Shown here one piece after another: positions 1 to 5,436 of a stretch of 6,075 nt of DNA. Numbering within the stretch: position 1 is the first letter of the stretch; the number at the start of each line of letters is the position of its first letter. Under the pieces are notes generated by a model. That model was not told the DNA's origin. It did no database searches and saw only the letters and a program-made list of their open reading frames with translations. Origin of the DNA: an uncultured Acidobacteriota bacterium (GTDB lineage: Bacteria > Acidobacteriota > Vicinamibacteria > Vicinamibacterales > SCN-69-37); assembly GCA_937880585.1 (NCBI GenBank), contig CALFMR010000317.1, forward strand, positions 1 through 6,075, written 5' to 3'. The position numbers were made by a program, and so were the translations under genes.

Positions 1-1004
1 CGATCGCGGACGACTTCGACGTGCAGGTGGCGATTCACACCGACACGCTCAACGAGTCCGGCTATGTCGACGACACGATTGCCGCGTTCAAGGGGCGGAC
101 GATCCACACCTACCACACCGAGGGCGCGGGCGGCGGTCACGCGCCGGACATCATCCGCGTGTGCGGCGAGGCGAACGTGCTGCCGAGCTCGACGAATCCG
201 ACGCGGCCGTACACGGTGAACACGCTCGACGAGCATCTCGACATGCTCATGGTGTGTCACCACCTCGATCGCAACATCCCGGAGGACGTGGCGTTCGCCG
301 AGAGCCGCATCCGCGGCGAGACGATCGCCGCCGAGGACGTGCTGCACGATCTCGGCGCCATCAGCATGATGTCGAGCGACAGCCAGGCGATGGGACGCGT
401 CGGCGAGGTCATCACGCGCACGTGGCAGACCGCGCACAAGATGCGCATCGAGCGCGGTCCGCTCGATGGCGAGCGCGGGGCGAACGACAACGTGCGCATC
501 CGGCGGTACATCGCGAAGTACACGATCAACCCGGCCATCACGCACGGCATCGCGCACGAGGTCGGATCGGTCGAGGCGGGGAAGCTCGCCGATCTCGTCC
601 TGTGGAAGCCGGCGTTCTTTGGCGCCAAGCCGGAGATCGTCATCAAGGGCGGCTTCATCGCGTGGGCGCAGATGGGCGACGCGAATGCGTCCATCCCGAC
701 GCCGCAGCCGCTCGTCATGCGACCGATGTTCGGCGCGTACGGCCGCGCGACCGGCGCGACGTCGCTCGCCTTCGTCTCGCGCGCCGCCGCCGAGGCGGGC
801 GTGGCCGATCGCTATGGCCTCACCAAGCGCGCGGCCGTCGTCGGCCCCTGCCGGTCGGTGACCAAGCGCGACATGAAGCTGAACGACGCGCTGCCGCACA
901 TGGAAGTCGACGCCGAGACGTACACGGTGCGTGCCGACGGCGAGATCCTGCGCGCGAAGCCGGCTGACGTGCTGCCGCTGGCGCAGCGGTATTTCCTTTT
1001 TTAA
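1..1004 (+). CDS. ureC: Urease subunit alpha (UreC), C-terminal ~333 residues, 5'-truncated by the window
   Basis: This is the catalytic subunit of the nickel urease, which hydrolyses urea to ammonia and carbamate in the cytoplasm. The first whole codon is at position 3 and the frame runs open to TAA at 1002-1004. Aligned by eye without gaps to Klebsiella urease numbering, the Ni-ligand His246 is in A-I-H-T-D-T (36-38), substrate-site His272 in H-T-E-G-A-G-G-G-H (114-116), flap Cys319-His320 in M-V-C-H-H (255-260), and Ni-ligand Asp360 in S-S-D-S-Q-A-M-G-R (378-380). The carbamylated Lys217, His219 and the N-terminal His pair would lie upstream and cannot be checked. The first residue corresponds to about 235, so the full protein would be about 567 aa, the usual length. 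It ends in the family-typical A-Q-R-Y-F-L-F. Every active-site residue in view is intact, so the enzyme looks functional. The stop overlaps the ureF start, showing an operon. Confidence 0.98.
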   Translation, partial: IADDFDVQVAIHTDTLNESGYVDDTIAAFKGRTIHTYHTEGAGGGHAPDIIRVCGEANVLPSSTNPTRPYTVNTLDEHLDMLMVCHHLDRNIPEDVAFAESRIRGETIAAEDVLHDLGAISMMSSDSQAMGRVGEVITRTWQTAHKMRIERGPLDGERGANDNVRIRRYIAKYTINPAITHGIAHEVGSVEAGKLADLVLWKPAFFGAKPEIVIKGGFIAWAQMGDANASIPTPQPLVMRPMFGAYGRATGATSLAFVSRAAAEAGVADRYGLTKRAAVVGPCRSVTKRDMKLNDALPHMEVDAETYTVRADGEILRAKPADVLPLAQRYFLF

Positions 1005-1660
1005 TGACTGACTGGCTGCTCTGGCAGATCGTCGACTCGGCGTTTCCGACGGGTGGCTTCGCGCATTCGTGGGGACTCGAGTCGGCGTGGCAGCACGGCG
1101 AGGTGCGCGACGCGCGGGCGCTTCGGCGGTTCGTGCGGCAGACGATCGTGCAGACGGGCCGCGGCGTCATGCCTCTCGTCACGGCCGCGCACCGCGCGCC
1201 CGATCGCCTTGGGGCGCTCGACGCGCTCGCCGATGCCTTTCTGACGAACGTCGTCGCCAACCGCGCAAGCCGCGTGCAGGGCCGTACGCTGGCCGCGACC
1301 GCGCGGCGGGTCTGGCCGTCGCCGGCGACTGAAGACGTCGAACGTTGTGCGCTGGCTGGTTGCGCACACGTGGCACCCGTGACGGGTGCCGCGCTCGCCG
1401 CCATCGGCGTGCCGCTCGAAGCCGCCGAGCGCCTCGTGCTTTTCATCGCCGCGCGCGGCGTGCTGTCGTCGGCCGTCCGTCTCGGCCTCGTCGGCAGCTA
1501 CGAAGCGCAGCGCCTCACCCACGACTGCGCCGATGAAGCCGACGATGTGTGGCGCACGTGTCGCGGCCTCCACGCCGGTGACATCGCGCAGACGACGCCG
1601 GTCATCGATCTCTGGCAAGCCGCGCACGGTCGGTTGTACTCGCGGCTGTTTCAATCATGA
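1004..1660 (+). CDS. ureF: Urease accessory protein UreF
   Basis: UreF is part of the UreD-UreF-UreG complex that assembles the urease metallocentre. It binds UreD on apo-urease and gates or activates the GTPase UreG. The 218-aa product is close to the usual UreF length. Family marks seen: the N-terminal D-S-A-F-P-T-G-G-F-A-H-S-W-G-L-E (residues 11-26), N-R-A-S-R-V-Q-G-R (85-93), A-P-V-T-G-A-A-L-A-A-I-G-V (123-135), S-A-V-R-L-G-L-V-G (155-163) and the ending L-Y-S-R-L-F. The sequence appears helical, soluble, and without signal peptide or membrane segment. The ATG at 1004 overlaps the ureC stop by one base (TAATG). There is no strong Shine-Dalgarno before it, so translation is probably coupled to ureC. 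In many operons ureE lies between ureC and ureF; here it does not. UreF proteins diverge strongly, so the call rests on these motifs plus position, which agree well. Confidence 0.94.
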   Translation: MTDWLLWQIVDSAFPTGGFAHSWGLESAWQHGEVRDARALRRFVRQTIVQTGRGVMPLVTAAHRAPDRLGALDALADAFLTNVVANRASRVQGRTLAATARRVWPSPATEDVERCALAGCAHVAPVTGAALAAIGVPLEAAERLVLFIAARGVLSSAVRLGLVGSYEAQRLTHDCADEADDVWRTCRGLHAGDIAQTTPVIDLWQAAHGRLYSRLFQS

Positions 1661-1671
1661 CAGCCGCCCTT

Positions 1672-1690
1672 CTTCTGGCTTCTGGCTTCC
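1672..1690 (+). repeat. Short tandem repeat (7-bp unit, ~2.6 copies) between ureF and ureG
   Basis: The unit CTTCTGG occurs at 1672-1678 and 1679-1685, followed by a partial CTTC, inside the 54-nt ureF-ureG gap. The rest of the operon is tightly packed, so a pyrimidine-rich repeat here stands out. No function can be assigned. It lies just upstream of the ureG ribosome binding site and could be a slippage-prone spacer. Confidence 0.6.
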
Positions 1691-1701
1691 AACTTGCCCG
1701 T

Positions 1702-1706
1702 AAGGA
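1702..1706 (+). promoter_or_regulatory. Shine-Dalgarno AAGGA that fixes the ureG start
   Basis: AAGGA lies 8 nt before the ATG at 1715. An alternative in-frame TTG at 1694 would place this motif inside the coding region and has no comparable site of its own. The ATG at 1715 is therefore the better start. Confidence 0.7.
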
Positions 1707-1714
1707 CCACCACC

Positions 1715-2425
1715 ATGCACTTCATGCCCGGCCATCCACACGATCACGACCATGACGATCCCGCGTCGCCCGGCGCGTTCGACGAGCGGCCGTCGCCGCT
1801 CGCGCGCGACTACGGCCGGCGCGCGTTCACCGTCGGCATCGGCGGGCCGGTGGGCAGCGGCAAGACGGCGCTGCTCCTCGCGCTCTGCCGCGCCCTTCGC
1901 GACACGCACAATCTCGGCGTCGTCACGAACGACATCTTCACGAAGGAGGATGCCGAGTTCCTCGTCCGGCACGACGCGCTGCCGGCCGAGCGCATCAGTG
2001 CGGTCGAAACCGGCGGCTGTCCGCACACGGCGGTGCGAGACGACGTGAGTCAGAATCTGGATGCGTTGCAGCAACTGATGTCGCGGTTCCGGCCGGAGCT
2101 GCTGTTCGTCGAAAGCGGCGGCGACAACCTCGCGGCGCAGTTCAGCCGCGAGCTGGCTGACTACACGATCTACGTGATCGACGTCTCGGGCGGCGACAAG
2201 ATCCCGCGTAAGGGCGGACCGGGCATCACGCAGTCGGACTTGCTCGTCATCAACAAGACCGACCTGGCCCCGCTCATCGGCGCGGACCTCGACGTGATGG
2301 CGCGCGACGCGCGACGCATGCGCGGCGATGGTCCGGTTCTCTTCGCGCAGGTCAAGCACGGCGTCGGCGTCGACGTCGTCGTCGACGCCGTGCTGACGGC
2401 GCGCGCCGCGGCGCTCGAAGCGTAG
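1715..2425 (+). CDS. ureG: Urease accessory GTPase UreG with His-rich N-terminus
   Basis: UreG is a SIMIBI-class GTPase. As a GTP-bound dimer it carries Ni2+ to apo-urease through UreF and UreD. The 236-aa protein shows a P-loop G-P-V-G-S-G-K-T (residues 44-51), the T-N-D-I-F-T-K-E-D segment (71-79), the Ni-binding C-P-H (102-104), E-S-G-G-D-N-L (133-139) and the guanine-specificity motif N-K-T-D (180-183). All are intact. The first 15 residues are rich in His and Asp (five His, at 2, 7, 9, 11 and 13); the GTPase core follows near residue 38. Most bacterial UreG proteins are about 200-210 aa, so the extra length is this extension. His-rich UreG N-termini are known from plants and some bacteria, and plants also lack UreE. 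Since no ureE is seen here, the extension may help hold nickel (inference). The start was chosen by the AAGGA ribosome binding site; ureF ends 54 nt upstream. It is the last urease gene in view. Confidence 0.98.
   Translation: MHFMPGHPHDHDHDDPASPGAFDERPSPLARDYGRRAFTVGIGGPVGSGKTALLLALCRALRDTHNLGVVTNDIFTKEDAEFLVRHDALPAERISAVETGGCPHTAVRDDVSQNLDALQQLMSRFRPELLFVESGGDNLAAQFSRELADYTIYVIDVSGGDKIPRKGGPGITQSDLLVINKTDLAPLIGADLDVMARDARRMRGDGPVLFAQVKHGVGVDVVVDAVLTARAAALEA
2365..2390. repeat. Perfect 11-bp inverted repeat within the 3' end of ureG
   Basis: CGGCGTCGACG (2365-2375) is the exact reverse complement of CGTCGACGCCG (2380-2390), with a TCGT loop. It is inside codons for the V-G-V-D-V-V-V-D-A-V stretch of UreG, about 35 nt before the stop. 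It could fold as a stable mRNA hairpin near the operon end. No U-tract follows, so it is not a standard intrinsic terminator. Repeated GTC/GAC codons in GC-rich DNA could also produce it by chance. Confidence 0.55.
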
Positions 2426-2459
2426 CCACGGCGGCGGCCCGGTGCCGGCAGGCGATGGT

Positions 2460-2476
2460 GACCTGATTGACAGGTC
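2460..2476. promoter_or_regulatory. Candidate operator: 6-bp inverted repeat spanning the -35 box
   Basis: GACCTG (2460-2465) and CAGGTC (2471-2476) are perfect inverted repeats separated by ATTGA. The repeat covers the TTGACA hexamer at 2467-2472, a position where a repressor could block RNA polymerase. It is short, so the regulatory role is a guess from geometry. Confidence 0.35.
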
Positions 2477-2496
2477 GTCCCGCCGCGTGGTTTAAG
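2467..2496 (+). promoter_or_regulatory. Candidate sigma70-type promoter for the isomerase-like gene
   Basis: A consensus -35 TTGACA (2467-2472) is followed after 18 nt by TTTAAG (2491-2496), which matches four of six bases of the -10 consensus. The segment is one of the few A/T-rich patches in this region and lies about 50 nt before the ATG at 2549. This suggests the gene is transcribed separately from urease. Promoter rules in the likely host phylum are not well fixed, so confidence is limited. Confidence 0.4.
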
Positions 2497-2548
2497 TAGC
2501 TCCTCTTTCCTGTTGCCGCGCCGCCCGCCGGCGCGATCGAGGGACATC

Positions 2549-3592
2549 ATGGATTACACCAGACGGGAAGTCGGCAAACTGGCGCTGGCGGCCCTGGCGC
2601 TGCCGCGCGTGCTCGACATCAAGCTCCTCGCCGACTCGAAGTTCAGCGGCGTGCAGATCGGCGCCATCACGTACAGCTACCGCACGATCAGCGACGCGCA
2701 CGAGATCATCAAGGCCATGCACGACATCGGGCTGTCCGAGGTGGAGTTGATGTCGGGCGACGCCGAGAAGCTCGCCGGCATTCCGCCGCTCCCCGAGTTC
2801 GGCCGCGGCGGACGTCGCGCGGGCGCGCCCGGCGGCGCGAGACCCGGTGGCGCGCCAGGCGCCGGCGCGGCGCCAGGTGCGGCGCGTGGCCGCGGTGGGC
2901 GTCGTGGTGGCTTCCAGCGGCCGCAGCTCACGCCCGAGCAGCAGGCTCAGATGAAGGACGCGCAGGACGCGCAGGAGAAGTGGCGCATGTCGGCCACCGA
3001 ATCGACGTTCACGCCCGTCATCAAGATGTGGACCGACGCCGGCATCGACCTGCGCCTGCTCACCTACAACATGAACGTCAAGACGACGACCGACGATCAG
3101 ATCGAGTACGGCTTCATGATGGCGAGGGCACTGAAGGTGAAGGCCATCACGACGTCGACGCAGGTCAGCATGGCGAAGCGGCTCGCGCCGTTCGCGGACA
3201 AGCACCAGATCCCGGTCGGCTTCCACGGCCACGACCAGACGCAGAATCCGGACGAGGTGTCGACCGAAGCGACGTTCGAAACGGTCATGTCCGCGTCGAA
3301 GTACATCTGGGCGAACCTCGACATCGGCCACTACACGGCGGCCAACGGCGACGCCGTCGCGTTCATCAACAAGCACCACGAGCGCATCACGAACCTGCAC
3401 CTCAAGGATCGCAAGCGCGACCACGGCCCGAACATGCCGTTCGGCCAGGGCGATACGCCGATCAAGGAAGTGCTGCAGCTCCTGAAGCGTACGCAGTGGG
3501 ACATCCCCGCGAACATCGAGTTCGAGTATCCCGGCGACCCGCTCGTCGAGATGCCGAAGTGCCTCGCGTACTGCAAGGAAGCGCTCGCGTAG
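2549..3592 (+). CDS. Sugar phosphate isomerase/epimerase-like TIM-barrel protein with Tat-type signal
   Basis: The 347-aa product belongs to the xylose-isomerase-like TIM-barrel superfamily (AP endonuclease family 2 fold), whose members isomerise or epimerise sugars using a divalent metal. The N-terminus carries T-R-R-E-V-G-K (residues 4-10) then a short Leu/Ala-rich stretch (11-18), resembling a twin-arginine signal; the hydrophobic part is short and no clear cleavage site is seen. Barrel motifs: I-G-A-I-T-Y-S-Y-R (37-45), V-E-L-M-S-G (65-70), H-G-H-D (226-229), N-L-D-I-G-H-Y (256-262), L-H-L-K-D-R (283-288), G-Q-G-D (299-302) and I-E-F-E-Y-P-G (323-329). The acidic and His residues there are likely metal or substrate ligands. 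Residues 84-122 form a Gly/Arg/Ala/Pro insert between early barrel elements. GAGGGA at 2539-2544 precedes the ATG. The substrate is unknown; related Tat-signal proteins are common in Acidobacteriota and Planctomycetes. Cytoplasmic action remains possible. Confidence 0.85.
   Translation: MDYTRREVGKLALAALALPRVLDIKLLADSKFSGVQIGAITYSYRTISDAHEIIKAMHDIGLSEVELMSGDAEKLAGIPPLPEFGRGGRRAGAPGGARPGGAPGAGAAPGAARGRGGRRGGFQRPQLTPEQQAQMKDAQDAQEKWRMSATESTFTPVIKMWTDAGIDLRLLTYNMNVKTTTDDQIEYGFMMARALKVKAITTSTQVSMAKRLAPFADKHQIPVGFHGHDQTQNPDEVSTEATFETVMSASKYIWANLDIGHYTAANGDAVAFINKHHERITNLHLKDRKRDHGPNMPFGQGDTPIKEVLQLLKRTQWDIPANIEFEYPGDPLVEMPKCLAYCKEALA
2798..2914 (+). repeat. Low-complexity Gly/Arg/Ala/Pro-coding segment inside the isomerase-like gene
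   Basis: Codons 84-122 of the isomerase-like gene encode almost only Gly, Arg, Ala and Pro, with G-R-G-G-R-R-like clusters at both ends (85-90 and 114-121) and G-A-P/G-A-A repeats between. The DNA is nearly pure G+C and contains imperfect repeats such as GCGCCAGGYGC. The stretch is presumably a disordered, positively charged surface loop; folded barrel sequence resumes by K-W-R at 144-146. It stays in frame, so it does not break the gene. Confidence 0.85.
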
Positions 3593-3600
3593 ACGTGATC

Positions 3601-3627
3601 CCCTGGCCCTGAAGGGCCAGGGCTCCA
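3601..3627 (-). repeat. REP-like palindromic unit 1 (read on the minus strand)
   Basis: On the minus strand this 27-nt unit is T-GGAG then a hairpin with a 9-bp stem (CCCTGGCCC/GGGCCAGGG) and a TTCA loop. On the plus strand the stem halves are 3601-3609 and 3614-3622. It begins 8 nt after the stop of the isomerase-like gene and is an inverted partner of the unit at 3640-3666. The stem could serve as a transcription terminator for the plus-strand gene, although a run of T does not follow directly. Confidence 0.8.
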
Positions 3628-3639
3628 CAGCAGATTTTA

Positions 3640-3666
3640 TGGAGCCCCGGGCCTTCAGGCCCGGGG
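3640..3666 (+). repeat. REP-like palindromic unit 2 (inverted partner of unit 1)
   Basis: This unit is T-GGAG then a 9-bp stem (CCCCGGGCC/GGCCCGGGG, halves 3645-3653 and 3658-3666) with a TTCA loop. Compared with unit 1 read on its own strand, 23 of 27 positions agree. The four differences fall as two base pairs in the stem (T-A to C-G and C-G to G-C), so pairing is kept. GGGCTCCA (3620-3627) and TGGAGCCC (3640-3647) can also pair, joining the two units in a larger fold. It lies 14 nt past the stop of the minus-strand FAD gene, so the pair could act as a bidirectional terminator. Confidence 0.8.
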
Positions 3667-3680
3667 TTACTCCGCCTTCG

Positions 3681-5072
3681 TCACTCTTCGAGAATCTTTC
3701 CCGGATTCAGAATCCCTTTCGGATCGAGCGCGTGCTTGATCGCGCGGAAGAGGACGATCTCTTCCGCCGTGCGCGTGTGTCCGAGGTACGGCCGCTTGAG
3801 CAGGCCGATGCCGTGTTCGGCCGAGATCGTCCCGCGCCACTCGCGCACGAGGCCGTAGACGATCGCGTCGAGCTCGGCCTGCGGCTGCGCGCCGTCCTGC
3901 ACGACGAGGTTGAGGTGCAGGTTCGAGTCGCCGATGTGGCCGAAGAACGCCGTCTTCGCCGCTGGCCAGCGCTCACGCAGCGCGCGGCCGCACGCGTCGA
4001 CGAAGCGTCCGATGTCGCCAATCGGGATGCCGAGGTCGTAGCCGACGCTCGCGCCGAGCAGCCGCGGGAACTCGCCTGAGAGATCGCGCACGCGCCAGAG
4101 GTCGCGCACTTCGGACGGCGACTGGGCCATCACACCTTCGGTCACGAGACCCGTGTCGAGCGCGCCGGCGAGCATGCGCTCGAAAGCCGCGCGATCGGCC
4201 ACGGCGTCCGCGCCGAGTGCTTCGACGAGGGCATACATCCCGGCGCCGGCGGCGACCGGCGGCGCGACGCCCGATTCCGGCTGCGCGACCAGCGCGTAGA
4301 AATCCGGCCACAACACCTCGAACGCCGACAGCGTGCCGCCGAGCGACGCGCGCGCGTGCGCGAGCAGTGCCACGACCTGCTCGTAGCGCTCGAGCGCGCA
4401 GAGCGCGGCCGCCTGGCTGCGCGGTTGCGGGTGCAGACGCAGCACGACGCGCGTGATGAGCCCGAGCGTGCCTTCCGATCCCACGAAGAGCTGTCGCAGA
4501 TCGGGCCCCGCGTTGTTCTTGATGAGCTTGTTGAGCGAGGTGACGATCGTGCCGTCGGCGAGCACGACTTCGAGTCCCAGCACGAGATCGCGCGTCATGC
4601 CGTAGCGGATGACGCGATTGCCGCCGGCGTTGGTCGCGATGTTGCCGCCGATCTGACACGATCCGCGCGCGCCCAGATCGAGCGGGAAGAACAAGCCCTC
4701 CGCGGCGGCCGCATCTTGAATGACCTGCAATGGCGTTCCGGCCTGCGCCGTGAGCGTCGACGCCGCGCGGTCGACCTCCTCGACGCCCGTCATTCGCTCG
4801 AACGACACGAGCACGCAGCCGTCGACGGGCGCGGCGCCGCCGACGAGGCCCGTCAATCCACCCTGCGCCACGACGGGCACGCCGTGCGCGTGACAGATGC
4901 GGACCGCCGCCGACACGTCCTCCGTCGATCGCGGCCGCACGAGCGCCGCCACGCGCGTCGTCTCGGCCCGCACGACCCAATCGCCGAGATATCGCCCCTC
5001 GATCGCGTCGCCCGCGACGACGATGTCGTCGCCGAGCGCCTGGTGGAGAGCGGTGAACACGGGTGCGGTCAT
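3681..5072 (-). CDS. FAD-linked D-2-hydroxyacid dehydrogenase (D-2-hydroxyglutarate dehydrogenase/GlcD type)
   Basis: The 463-aa protein is a VAO/PCMH-family flavoenzyme that would oxidise a D-2-hydroxyacid such as D-2-hydroxyglutarate, D-lactate or glycolate to the 2-oxoacid, passing electrons to an unseen acceptor. An FAD-binding domain fills the first half: V-R-P-R-S-T-E-D-V (45-53), Q-G-G-L-T-G-L-V-G-G (70-79), G-S-C-Q-I-G-G-N-I-A-T-N-A-G-G (137-151), then L-F-V-G-S-E-G-T-L-G. The C-terminal substrate domain has G-H-I-G-D-S-N-L-H (378-386) and S-A-E-H-G-I-G (417-423); His379, His386 and Glu419 match the metal-ligand spacing of D-2-hydroxyglutarate dehydrogenases. It ends in the typical D-P-K-G-I-L-N-P-G-K-I, with no Fe-S domain fused. 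No signal peptide is seen. A GGAGG (5078-5082, complement) sits 5 nt before the ATG. It converges on the isomerase-like gene. Partner subunits such as GlcE or GlcF are absent, which favours a single-subunit enzyme. The exact substrate cannot be read from sequence. Confidence 0.92.
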   Translation of the reverse strand: MTAPVFTALHQALGDDIVVAGDAIEGRYLGDWVVRAETTRVAALVRPRSTEDVSAAVRICHAHGVPVVAQGGLTGLVGGAAPVDGCVLVSFERMTGVEEVDRAASTLTAQAGTPLQVIQDAAAAEGLFFPLDLGARGSCQIGGNIATNAGGNRVIRYGMTRDLVLGLEVVLADGTIVTSLNKLIKNNAGPDLRQLFVGSEGTLGLITRVVLRLHPQPRSQAAALCALERYEQVVALLAHARASLGGTLSAFEVLWPDFYALVAQPESGVAPPVAAGAGMYALVEALGADAVADRAAFERMLAGALDTGLVTEGVMAQSPSEVRDLWRVRDLSGEFPRLLGASVGYDLGIPIGDIGRFVDACGRALRERWPAAKTAFFGHIGDSNLHLNLVVQDGAQPQAELDAIVYGLVREWRGTISAEHGIGLLKRPYLGHTRTAEEIVLFRAIKHALDPKGILNPGKILEE

Positions 5073-5436
5073 CGCGGCCTCCGTCCGGCGGACGTCGCGG
5101 GCACGTGGGCAGCGCAGCGCAGGAGGCCGGCGGCCGAGGCCGGCCGGGACAGGCGGATCGATCTCATGACGTCCTTCACGAGCCCGCCGGCGTCGTGCGA
5201 CGAGCCCTTTATCCTCGCTCGAAGAGCCGCGTTGGGTCCAGCCGCGGCGCCACGGTGTCTGATGTACGTGCGGTCGACCTCATCTTCGATGCTGGACGGC
5301 AGTAACAACGCCGCGCGCGGCCGCCCCGTCGCCCGCCGAGGCGCGGCCGGAGTGGCTGGATTTTTGACACATGCGGGACTAAGCTACCGGCGTTGCAAGC
5401 GGCACGGCCCTGTCATTTTTCTCCATAGGTATCTCC
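5073..5436. other. Non-coding divergent spacer (364 nt)
   Basis: This lies between the minus-strand FAD gene and the plus-strand frame at 5437. The half near the FAD gene is GC-rich and holds a 7-bp inverted repeat, GGCCGGC (5125-5131) and GCCGGCC (5139-5145), plus a small CGTCC/GGACG hairpin (5082-5094) just upstream of the FAD gene's Shine-Dalgarno. The half near 5437 is less GC-rich and has a consensus TTGACA at 5364-5369, but no convincing -10 at normal spacing. Both promoters probably lie here, but I cannot place them. Short frames in this stretch show no family motif and no good ribosome binding site. Confidence 0.6.

Noticed and set aside
1447..1460. Perfect 14-bp palindrome CGCCGCGCGCGGCG inside ureF.
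   Set aside because: Made only of CG-rich dinucleotides encoding Ala/Arg in a high-GC gene; expected by chance and without regulatory context.
2492..3628. A 378-codon minus-strand frame opposite the isomerase-like gene.
   Set aside because: Composition is the Arg/Val/Asp-rich pattern of an antisense shadow, while the plus strand carries conserved barrel motifs.
5063..5308. Overlapping short open frames on both strands in the divergent spacer (about 80 codons each).
   Set aside because: No recognisable motif, no good ribosome binding site, partial overlap with the start of the FAD gene; long open frames arise by chance in high-GC DNA.
5364..5392. TTGACA upstream of the frame at 5437 as a complete promoter.
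   Set aside because: No acceptable -10 hexamer at 15-19 nt spacing; only the -35-like hexamer is present, so it was not listed as a promoter.
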